Assembly (NCBI GenBank): GCA_016271365.2
Contig: CM028129.1
Span: 430,670,501 to 430,734,500, forward strand
From: Neoceratodus forsteri
Taxonomy: Eukaryota > Chordata > Ceratodontiformes > Ceratodontidae
Length of the DNA stretch: 64,000 nt
Direction: 5' to 3'
The notes below the pieces were generated by a model. That model worked only from the letters and a program-made list of their open reading frames with translations, made no database searches and had not been told where the DNA came from. Made by a program: the position numbers and the translations under genes. Every line of letters starts with the position of its first letter. Position 1 is the stretch's first letter. Shown here one piece after another: positions 54,161 to 64,000 of the stretch.

Positions 54161-56039
54161 ACTAGGTGGAGCCAGACTCTGTTAAGTGGCACTGGGGAGG
54201 GTCACATTGGGGGTATGGAGTAGTAAAAGATTCAGAAAGAAGTGGTCATTAGACAGGAACTTAGGGACCATAAAACAGTTTGAGGTACTGTGAGCATAGA
54301 TAGGTGGAGCAGTGGCAGTGAGGACATAAGAAGGAACAGCATCATATGCTGGTACATTTTCAGCTACCTTAAGGGCTGAAAGAGGTCAAGTATACCTGAA
54401 GGCAGCAAGCTGAATTGACGGGCACTGTAGTTTAAAGTAGTCCTGGTCTCCAGAGGTTGGCAGTTAGAGGACAGGGTGTCCTAAGATAGTAGTCCAGACA
54501 AGACTAAGAGAGCACCAGCAGGCTAGCCTATTTAGGGACTGACTAAATAATGGGGATTAGATGGCATAACCAGTGTAATCAGACAACCCCAGTTTGAGAA
54601 GGCTAGAACTACAGAATAGTTGCCAGATTGTGAGAGAGGTGTAGAAATCAGAGTGAGGAAACTGGAGGGTGTTACCCTGACAGTACTGTGACACACAGAG
54701 GCAAGGAGAAGTTTAGAGAGGGGCGGAGAGTATAGCAGTGTCAATCTCTTCCTTTCGGTATCTGTGTTACTGTGCACACTGAAGGAGTGAACAAGTTGAC
54801 ACTGAAGGAGTGAGCAAGTTCAGATGGAAAAATGTTGCTATTTACACAATGCTGTGTAATCATGTGGAACCGGAGTCTGGTTCAGAACTGCAGTGGGGCT
54901 TGAGTATTGCTCTAATGTCAGCTAATGAGGGCAACTACTATGCCAATGAATAACAGTGAGACAGTAATGACGGTTCAGGGCAAAGCAAACTGTATACTGC
55001 ACATTGGTATTTTGTGACCTCATTTTCATCTTTTCCTTTGTCTGTAGGACAACAGTCAGTCAGCAAACAGTAACCTACTGCTGCTATCACTTAGCATTCT
55101 GTAGCATTATGCATCTGCAACTTCCTTGCACACTACACAGTCCTGTTAGCATTTTGTGACTGTCTTTCAAATGTCTATTTATAGCATCTCAATTGTATGA
55201 TCATGTATTTGCAACCACAGTTTCCACGTTGCACCATTTTACATCTTGTGACTGAGAAAGTCTAGACAACTCATGCTTTGAACACCCTTTTCTATGGTCT
55301 TTACTGATTGAATATAACAATCTGTTAGGCTGAGGGACGTACAGTGTACAGAGAATGAGCACTTGCAGTTTTATGGCCTCATTTCCCTTGAAGTTCCTTT
55401 TGCAGTTGTGTTTAAGGTATAGGGACTCTGAGCTTCCATAAAAGTGTTAAGCAGCAACTTGGGGTTGGTTTTACATGTAATACTATGAATTAGGGTTCAA
55501 TTTTGGAAAAATTCTTGGCTTTGGAGAAGGAAGATCCAGATTTCTGCATAAATTGCAAAGCTTGAGTTGTGATGGAAATGAAGACTAAACAACAGGTGTT
55601 ATTAAATGAGACAACATATTTTGAGAAAGCACTGTCTGGAAGGTTACAGAAAATCTGCACTCTATTTGGATGAAAGAAACAAAGAAATATAGATAACAGG
55701 ACAGAAAACAACTGAGTCCATATAATTCCTGATGTCCTGCATTAAAATGACTTCCACATGAGCCAATGAGAGTTCTTCCCACCCCTGCCTCCATCTTGTT
55801 CCTAATAACCCCTTAAAGATGTCCCATTTGTTTTGAGCCCTGATTTAGTCTTATCACTGTTCATATTCTGGGTTGACTGTTCCACCGTCCTCCACCTGCT
55901 CTGTGACAACATACTTTCTGATGTCCTTTTGAATTTCTCACCTTCCATTTCACTTTTGTGCCCCTGGTGATTGTGTTGTTCCTCAAACTAAATTCCATGT
56001 AGTCACCCTATAATACAGTATCCCGCTATGTATTTGTAT
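54161..56039. other. Unassigned region; first part may be L2-d 5' untranslated sequence
   Basis: A 23-bp unit (ACACTGAAGGAGTGARCAAG plus TTS) is repeated twice in tandem at 54776-54821. No family was recognised in the rest. Confidence 0.45.
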
Positions 56040-57190
56040 GTTTCTATCACACACCCTCTTTTCCTTCTGTTCTCAAGAGAGTACATGTTGAGACCTTTCA
56101 GTCTTTCCTCTAGGACCTACCCTGTTGGCCCTGGATAATTTTTGTAGCCCTCCATTGAAAATGTTTGTAGCCTCTCCCTGTCCTTCCTTAGATAAGGACT
56201 CTAAAACTGTATAGAGTACTCCATGTGTGGTCGGACCAAAGACCCGTGACACTGGTAATGTCACTCCTCCTGTGACTAGTGAACCCTGCATGGCGATCCT
56301 AGTATCAAGCTTGCCTTCCCATATGCACTATTTCAATGGGAAAAGGTTTTGAACTATTGCTAATTATCACCTTCTTGGTCCCTTTACTCTCTTGAGTGCT
56401 CCACCTTGACCCCATCAATGCAATATTTTTGCCTGTAGAATTTTGTTAACAATATACATCACTTTACATTTTCTGGTATTGAATTTCAAGTGCCAAATTA
56501 ATTTCCAACCAGTACTCCAGCTTTCTAACTCTTTCATGCTGTTTATGTCCTCCTAACTTTCCATCCTACTGAGAGTTTTGTGTCATCTGCAAACAGACTC
56601 ATTTTCCCTGCAGTCCCACCACAATGTGGCTACTTAACATGTTACAAGTATCTGCCTCAGGATAGACCCTGTGGCACCACACTTGTAACCCTCGATATCA
56701 GAGAATTTTAATTTAGGAGGATTAATATCCAAGTCCTATTTGACAACCGGTTCATAGGTCACGTACAGTAGTTAGCCCTTCCTCTAATCCTAAATCTCTG
56801 ATGCTTTTATTAGCCTCCTATGAGTCGCTGAATTGAAGGCTTTGCTGAAGTCCAGGTACAAGACATCGACTTCCTGGCCCCATCCACCATCTGTGTCACT
56901 GAACTGAAAAAGTAATCAAATGTGTTTGACACAACCTGTCTCTCATGAACCATGTTGATTTCTGTCTGTAAGCCCATTATCCCTAAGGAATTCAGCTGTC
57001 TCTTCTTCTTGACCACTGCTGACATAAGATTCACTGGCCTGTAATTGCCTGGGTTCTCCTATTTGTGTCCTTGTTCTGAAGTACCACATTCACCACCCTC
57101 CAATCCAATGGCACTTTGCCTGTTGCCAGTGACTCATCATTGAATAAGATTACCAGGATTGCTCAGACCCTAACAGCAAAAACATCCTGG
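56040..57190 (-). mobile_element. CR1 fragment, old (CR1-g)
   Basis: The minus strand holds strongly decayed CR1 reverse transcriptase and C-terminal sequence. VLYLDFSKAFNSATHRRLI near 56870-56815 is the motif A block. The region after it matches the palm and C-terminal order of other CR1 copies. The divergence looks greater than in CR1-d. Confidence 0.75.
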
Positions 57191-57379
57191 CACACAAGCT
57201 CAGTGGGGTGCTGCGGAAACCAGACACTGGCACATCGGTAGACAAATGCAAGAAAAATAAATGGCATACACACCAAGGTTGGTTTTCAAAGAGCTAATTA
57301 TACTGATTTATTTAGTGCAACGCGACATAGTACCTTCATATAGGGGACCAATGGTGAGTTTGTCTCTCACATGTAGGCA

Positions 57380-59065
57380 CTGTGTGCAGGAGTTTGCCTG
57401 CTATATGTAAGCACTGTATAACACAGTGACATAGTACATGATGGCAGATAAGGACCGCTAGGCCCAGCTAGTCTACCCATATTCCCGCCTGCATCAGTGG
57501 CCGCTGACCCTACTTGGTCATTGGCTGCCGCTGACCCTACTTGGTCATTGGCTATCGCCTCTTTCACCCCAGCTAGAGTTCCCTTATGTCTATCCCATGC
57601 ATGTTTGAATCCCCCACTGTGTTAGCACTCACTACTTCCTGGGGTAGGCTATTCCAAGCACCACTCCCTCGTGAAGAAACCTTCCTCACATTTCTTATCC
57701 TGCCGCCTCCAATCTCATATTGTTTCTCTTCGTCCTTGTACAACTCTTGTACTGAAATATGTCACCCACCTGCACTTTGGTCAAGCCATTAAGATACTTG
57801 AAGGTCTCTATCGTATCCCTGTTCCGCCTCTTCTCAAGTGTATAGATACTGAGGTCTATTAATCTGTCCTCGTTATGCTTGTGATGCAAGCTCTTCACCA
57901 TCTTGGCGCCCTTCTCTGGATCGCCTCCACCCTGTCTATGTCTTTGCAAAGATGCGGCTCCCAGAACTAGACATCGTATTCCAGAGTAGGCATCACCAGC
58001 ATTTTGTACAATGGCATCACCACCCCTTCTTCTGTTAGTGATTCCCTTCCTATGCACCCCAACACCCCACTGGCCCTCCTTACAGCCTTGTTACAATGTT
58101 TAGCCACCTTTAGGTAATCTGAGAAGATTATTCCTAAATCCTCTCTCTGCCCTGGTGACTGTCAACAATCCCCCATCCTTTAGCTCTCCGCAGAGTTTCT
58201 TCACCCCAGATGCATGATCCTGCACTTCTTTGCATTAAATTTTAATTGCCACACCTCTGAGCACTCTTCCAGCCTTCTCAGATCCCTCCTCATTCTTGTG
58301 ACCCTCCGTGTGTCTACTATGTTGCTGATCTTGGTATCATCTGCAAATAGGCAAACCTTCCCTCCAACCATTCAGCAATGTCCCTTATGACATTAAAAAG
58401 GATTGGCCCTATTACCAACCCCTGAGGAACCCCGCTGGTCACAATACTTTCCTCAGATTTGATCCCATTTACTACCATCCTCTGCTTTCTGTCCTCAACC
58501 AGTTGCTAACCCAGTTTTCCACTTTGTGGCCCACCCCAGCCACCTAGCTTGTTCACCAGTCGCTGAGGGGTACGTGTCAAAGGCCTTGCTGAAATCGAGG
58601 TAGGCAATATCCACCACCTCTCTCATCTGCCTCCTTCACCACCCAGTCAAAAAGCCAATCAGATTTGTTTGTCATGACCTTCCTGTTGTGAATCCATGCT
58701 GCTTTGGATCCTGTGCTCCCATGGTTTCCAAGTGTTTCACAATCCTTTCCTTAGCAGTGCCTCCATGACCTTATCCATTACTGAGGGTGGGGCTGGCCGG
58801 CCTGTAGTTTCCTGCCTCCTCCCTGCTACCACACTTGTGAGAGGGACTACATTTGCCCCCCTTCCGTCCTCTGGAACCACCCCTATATCGAGTGACTCAC
58901 TCAAACAGGGCTGCCAGCAGTGCGGCTAGCACCATCCATGATTCCTTTAATATCCTGGGGTGTATATCATCTGGTCCCATCACTTTGTCCACCCTCAGTT
59001 TTGTGAGTTCCTCCAGGACTCTCTCTTCTGTGTGCAGGAGTTTGTCTGCTATATGTAGGCACTGT
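57380..59065 (+). repeat. 38-bp direct repeats flanking CR1-h
   Basis: CTGTGTGCAGGAGTTTG followed by YCTGCTATATGTARGCACTG and T occurs at 57380-57417 and 59028-59065. Two C/T and A/G differences separate the copies. Confidence 0.85.
57418..59027 (-). mobile_element. CR1 fragment with 38-bp flanking repeats (CR1-h)
   Basis: The minus strand runs from reverse transcriptase (region equivalent to DKVMGPDDIHPRI near 58980) through palm and C-terminal blocks (the 57695-58057 segment contains RLIDLSIYTLEKRRNRDTIE) to a 3' end matching GGTCCTTATCTGCCATCATG near 57430-57455. It is flanked by a 38-bp direct repeat with two mismatches (57380-57417 and 59028-59065), most simply a target duplication. Frames are broken. 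Confidence 0.85.
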
Positions 59066-59109
59066 GTTCACTGTGGAGGAGAAAGCATGGCACCAGTAAC
59101 CAAAATCTA

Positions 59110-61398
59110 CAGCGAACTCTTCCAGTCTTCGTAGCTGGCATATACTGTCACCCAAATGTCTGTCCTTTGGTCATGCTAGACTCCTAACCTCCATCACTTC
59201 CTTGCTCGCTCTGGAGAACTATTCATCCTAGGTGACTTCAATGTAAATTGGTTGTTACCTAAAACTACCAAATCTAAAAATGAAATCAGAGCCCTAAACT
59301 CTCCTAACTGATCTCTGAACCCACCCACCCAAACCACAAGACACAACACTCCCTACTTGACTGGGCTCTTGCCCCCACCCCACCACATCATCACCTCTGG
59401 CATCCTCCCTGATGCTCTCAGTGACTGTAATCCAATTACATGGTTAGGAAAAGCCACAGAACTAAATTATCACACAAAACCATACAACACTTTTTCAAGT
59501 CTCTTGACCTTGAACCTCTCCTGAGTAACCTTGCTACTCTGACTGGTCCCCAGTCTCTTTCCCTCAGTTGATAAGGCCCTGCCTACTTCAAAGAAATCTT
59601 TCTTGCAAACTGGAATGCCTTTGCCCCACTCAAACAAACCAAAGTCAGAGGTAGCCACTTACCTTGGATAACTCCTGAACTTCTTGCCTGCCTCATCGAG
59701 CCTGGAAACATCATAAAGCTACCTAGCATCCTAGTGACCTTGCTAACTACCACAGCTCCAAAATGCTTGCACCAGGGCCAAGGTTATCAAGTCTGAATAT
59801 TTCAAATCTGCCTTCATCACCAACATAAATGCTCCTTCAAAGTTCTGGAAGGTGGTCCACGCCCTATTTACTCCCTCATCTCGCCTCACCCCCAGTACTT
59901 AAAGTAAATAGCTCACTAGTACCCACCAGCCATAACTGTGGGAATTTAACTCCTACTATACCTCCTGCACCACTGAGCTACTGAAATCCCTCACCTCCTA
60001 CCCATCCCCTCCCTACCCTCCACCGGTGTGCCTGCTTCATCACCCTCCCACCTCCTTCTCTTTCACTACTGTAACTCCAAATGATGCCCTAAGTGCCTCC
60101 TTACCATCAACCCATCTAAAGGTGTATCCTGATTGCCTTGATCCAAAACTCCTCTCCTCTCTGCTTCGGCCATTGCTTACCCCTTCTCAATAATCTTAAA
60201 TCTTTCATTCTCTACTACCTCAGTCCCCCTTCATGGAAACATGCAGTGGTGCTCTTTCACCCAAAGGGGTGACCATCCCCTGGCAACTATCACCCATTTC
60301 TCTCCTCCATACCCTTGCCAGCTTCAAGAACACATTGTCCCTCTCCCAACTCACCTCTTTTCTACCTGACACCTCTTTTTCACCCTGTTCTAATCCAGTT
60401 TCAGGAAAAATACTCAACAACCACCTCTCTCCCTACGGCTCAGACTCCATCCTAACCAGGATGGACAATGGCCAAATTATCTCTGCCATTTTTGTCGACC
60501 TGGCCAAGGCCTTCAACACCATCTGTCACTCCCTTCTCCTTGACTCACTCCCGGCAGTTGGCCTATCTCCTCCACCACAACTGGTTCAAGGCCTACCTAT
60601 TGGCAGAACCCAACCAGTTAAGATCTTGGATGCCGCCCTTCTCCTACCGGTTAGCACTGGAGTCCCCCAGGGCTCTGTATTAGGGCCCATCCTATTCTCC
60701 ATCCTCTTAAATGACCTTTCCTCTGTTTGCTCCCCATCCTCCGCTATACATATGTATGCTGATGATACAGTCTTGTATGCATCTGGTTCCTGTCCTGATG
60801 AGGTTACAACCAGCTTACAGCAAGACTTTGACAAGGTTCAGCTCTGATTTGCTAACCATCAACTTTTCCTCCATGCCAAGAAGACTGACTCCATGACCTT
60901 TGGCACAAGGCAGAGACTCTCAAGGCTTCCTCCCTACCCATTTGCCACACCCTTGATGAGACTTTACTTCAGGACACATCCTCCTTCAGGTACTTAGGTG
61001 TTTGGGTGGACCAACACCTAAACTTTCTGGAGATATTGACACCATCCAGAAAAATGGTGTCCCAAGCTTAGTGCCCTGTTCAGGAATCGCAGTTGCATCC
61101 CTCCTACGGTAGTAGGCGTGAACTTGTTCAGAAGATGATACTAACATTTTGACTACTGTGGCATAGTCTATTGTGCTGCCTCTAAGTCCTCCCTGGCCAG
61201 ACTGGACACCCTCTTCAATTCCTTCTGCCACTTTGCCTTGGATGCTCCCTTGCACCCACCACTGCAATCTTTATTGTGCCTCTCCTCCTCCCTCTTGCAA
61301 ATTGGCCTCTCCTACTGTGTTAAATTCACTCCAGCACTGGTTGGGTGAGTTCTGTTCCTACCTCACCTCTTCCTTTAAAACACCCCTCATTCCCTTAG
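59110..61398 (+). mobile_element. L2-clade LINE, 5' part of a split copy (L2-g)
   Basis: It starts inside the endonuclease (GELFILGDFNVNWLLP near 59215-59260), then FKSAFITNINAPSKFWKVVH near 59800, the intact reverse transcriptase segment at 60233-60847, and C-terminal sequence to 61398. There another LINE interrupts it. It resumes at 63531 and is cut by the window end. It belongs to the same subfamily as L2-e. Confidence 0.9.
60233..60847 (+). pseudogene. L2-g reverse transcriptase, 204-codon open segment with YADD
   Basis: This is the longest TE-coding open frame in the window. It spans fingers to palm: VTIPWQLSPISLLHTL (degenerate YRPISLL), then AIFVDLAKAFNTICHSLLLD (motif A with its catalytic Asp), VSTGVPQGSVLGPILFSILL, and the palm motif MYADDTVLYASG with YADD codons at 60755-60766. 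It ends at a TGA right after DFDKVQL. Motif A reads AFNTI where AFDTV is usual. All three catalytic carboxylates of the polymerase site appear present, but there is no start upstream of the endonuclease, no intact C-terminus, and the element is split. No product is expected. Confidence 0.9.
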
Positions 61399-63526
61399 GA
61401 ACATTGGACCAGGCTGTTTGGGATCAATTCAAGAAAATAAATAAAGTTAATCAGGAGGTAAAGAAAACTAAAGCACTGTATTATAAACATAAAATTAAAG
61501 GTGCTAATGATCCTAAGAAATACTGGGCTTTAATGAAATCTCTTGTCAAATCACAAAATAGTTCAATTAGTATAAAAGTTATTGAAAATGGTGTTTTGTG
61601 AAATCCAGTTAATGCTGCAAATGTTCTAAACAAATATTTCACTGACCTTCCTGATTTAAATATCTGTATTGGATTACAAGAAAAGGGACAATATGGGACA
61701 GAGGCAAATGATAATCAAATAGATAAAATTGTGTCCCAAAATTTAGGTTTAAACAAATAACAAGGAAGGAGTAATTAAAGAAATAAATAAACTACAAAAA
61801 ATAAAGCTAAAGGTTTAGATGACGAGAAGTTAGATTCCTAAAAGATTCCATACTGAGGTGGCTCAACCTTTAACTAGTCTCTTTAGTAGGAGCCTGATTG
61901 AAGGAAAATTTCCTAGTTCCTGGAAACAAGTCAAAATAGTGCCAATTCACAAGGGGTACTGACTTCAGGTCTACAAACTATAGGCCAATCGCCCTATTGT
62001 CTGTTTTATCTAAGCTGCTGGAAAGGTTGATACATAGCCAATTTATAGATTTTCTAGAAAAATGTAAGAAGTTAAATGAATTTCAGTCTGGCTTTAGAGG
62101 TGAGTCGACGTCCACCGACTCACTGATTTTATTGAATCTAGTGGCAACCCCACTTGGAGGGTCAAGGTCTGGGTGCGGTGTTCACGACCTATCAAAGGCA
62201 TTTGACTTGGTTGACTCATTCATTATTATTATGGAGGCTGAAACAAATAGGTATAGCAACTGAACTATTAAACTGGTTTCGATCATATCTTGAGGAACGA
62301 TTTCAAATGGTGATGGTTGAAGACTGGTTCAGCGATTCTACCAGTGACTCAAGGTGTTCCACAAGGATCCATATTAGGACCCCTGTTATTTAACATTTAC
62401 ATAAATGATCTTCCTCTCCATATGAAAACTACACATGTCAGACTTTATGCTGATGACACTGTTCTGGTCTCTGATGGAGTAGACACGGTGAGGTAGAGGC
62501 CAACCTGCAGACAGACTTTAATACACTGCAGGCTTGGTTTATCTCCTCAGGTCTTGGTTTAAATACAAAGAAGACCCAAACTATGTTATTTGGTTTAAAT
62601 ACAACTAAGAATGGTTTACAAATGACAAATTAAATACAAAACAATAAATGGAAATTGTCTGACTCAAGTCATGGCCTACAAGTACCTAGGGTAACTCTCG
62701 TCCATAAATTATCATTTGAACAACATCTAAATATAGTAATAAAAAAGTTCACTCAAGGATAGGTACGCTTAGGAGAATAGTAAACTGTCTGGGTATTAGG
62801 GACCAACAGGTAATAGCAAACCAGTTAATAATTCCACTGATTGATTATGGAAGCCATGTATATTTTACTGCTAATAAAATGTTGTTACATAAGCTTGATA
62901 TATGTTATAATAAGTTAGCAAGGTTTGTACTAAGATGTAAAATTGTTATTCATCACTGTCATATATACACTAAGTTAAACTGGGATTTTCTAGAGACTAG
63001 GAGGAAACAAATCTGGACATATTTGGTCTATAACATTTATAAGACCAGACATCCCAGGTTTGGCAGAGAGACTTATTCTCCATCAAACCAGTTTAACCTT
63101 CGCAAAACTGGAGCTAGAGATTTGATAGTTCCCAATATAAAAATAGATTTGTGTAACTCTGACTTTCCAGTATACAGCTGCCATTACTTGGAATGAACTT
63201 TCATTGTCATTGAAACCCAGGTTTTGACTTTAGCTGAATTTAACTCTGGTATGAAACAACAAATATGTTTTCGCTGTGAATGTAATATATGACTCTTATG
63301 GTTTGAAGAGGTTTAAGCGCTATGATATATCGTTGTTTTGTATTAAGTATTCATTGTATTGTCCAATGTGCAATTTTTTTATTGCTTGTTTTGTTTTATT
63401 GAAATTTTATTGACATCTAAAACAGGTGCACCTTGTAAAGAGGGTTACTGTAACCCTAATGGTGTTTGAAGTTGTCTTCATATTCCTGTATAAATAACAT
63501 TTTACTACTACTACTACTACTACTAT
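61399..63526 (+). mobile_element. Jockey-group LINE with (CTA)n tail inserted in L2-g
   Basis: TTAG occurs directly outside both ends (61395-61398 and 63527-63530), and removing the insert restores the L2 sequence seen in L2-e (CCTTAGATCAAC). The insert carries the linker (ALYYKHKIKGANDPKKYWAL near 61480-61540), fingers (LERLIHSQFIDFLEKCKKLN and FQSGFRGESTSTDSLILL near 62020-62140), motif A in the next frame (DLSKAFDLVD), [20 protein letters not shown] in broken frame near 62350-62410, YADD at 62446-62457, and a C-terminal block near 62880-63190. The tail is (CTA)n at about 63504-63524. It is distinct from the other L2 copies; clade (L2, Rex1 or CR1) uncertain. Confidence 0.88.
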
Positions 63527-63530
63527 TTAG

Positions 63531-64000
63531 ATCAACTGACTCTCACACCCTGGTAGTCCCCTGCAGATCCACCCAAATCGCCAATCTGGTTACTCTCACC
63601 CCTCCCAAAAATTTGGAATTCCCCCCTCAAATATGGCACTCATCCTCTGACTCACTCCATCAGCTCTACCCTCAATAATTACCTTGCTCCTAGCTGCTCC
63701 TGCCATGTCCCTCCCTAACTCCCTCCTCTAAGCCCTGTACAAACCCTACCACTCTACCATCACCTTCATTTACCCTGTGCACTCACCCAAAATTCTAGCT
63801 GTCTTCCCTTCCCCAAATTGCTCCCCTTACTGACTCTCCTTGATGTCTCACAAAATGTAAGGGACCCCAACTCTCCATGGGTCCCTCTCCTACCCTTCAA
63901 AGGCTTGTATCTCTCATCTACTCCCTTCCTCCACCATCCTGAAGGGGTCTCTCTGGGATACTTCCTATTCCTTCTCTCTGGTCCCACCAGCCCCTGCAGG
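63531..64000 (+). mobile_element. L2-g 3' part, resuming after the insertion and cut by the window end
   Basis: From TCAACTGACTCTCACACCCT it matches L2-e from about 32486 onward (STDSHTLVVPCRSTQIANL), continuing through 3' untranslated sequence. The tail lies outside the window. Confidence 0.9.

Overview
This is vertebrate nuclear DNA made almost entirely of transposable elements, most of them dead and stacked inside one another. I found no host exon I could defend. The evidence for a vertebrate is the mixture: CR1 LINEs with (TTCTATG)n 3' ends, L2-clade LINEs with (TAAA)n or (GATT)n tails, L1/Tx1-type LINE ends, MIR-like tRNA-derived SINEs and PIF/Harbinger DNA transposons. A hammerhead-ribozyme tandem element resembling newt satellite 2 points to an amphibian or another large-genome lineage such as lungfish. 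The species call is inference only.

Layout. 1-2.3 kb is a truncated Harbinger element (copy A) with a decayed HARBI1-type transposase on the minus strand. 2.7-4.4 kb is a non-autonomous Harbinger element with a 23-bp terminal inverted repeat and TTA target duplications. 4.4-6.9 kb is mostly unassigned and holds two related hairpin repeats. 6.9-16.8 kb is a nested stack: a LINE 3' end was split by an 8.1-kb Harbinger element (copy B, itself holding an L1-type fragment) and by a 1.42-kb tandem array. Copy B carries remnants of a HARBI1 transposase and two different Myb/SANT-like genes in divergent orientation, with recognisable splice sites.

The standout is at 15254-16699. Four head-to-tail units of about 334-366 bp, flanked by an exact 13-bp duplication, each carry a type I hammerhead ribozyme or its remnant plus an ATTTGCAT octamer. 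This is the architecture of a retrozyme (a small non-autonomous retroelement that moves through self-cleaved circular RNA). Two of the four ribozymes keep every core residue.

17.2-36.2 kb holds a SINE, a CR1 split by a complete-looking L2 insertion, an L1 end, two further L2 copies and a second CR1 with an unidentified 622-bp insertion. 36.2-40.5 kb has short fragments, a minisatellite and a 355-bp foldback. 40.5-46.0 kb is a same-orientation run of CR1 copies. 46.6-54.2 kb has two more L2 copies and a SINE. 56-59 kb is minus-strand CR1. 59.1-64 kb is an L2 split by another LINE and cut off by the window end.

How the parts interact: the LINEs would have supplied reverse transcriptase to the SINEs and probably to the retrozyme, and HARBI1 plus a Myb-like protein would mobilise the Harbinger elements. 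Every coding region here is broken, so the window is a fossil record. The ribozyme RNAs are the only parts that could still act.
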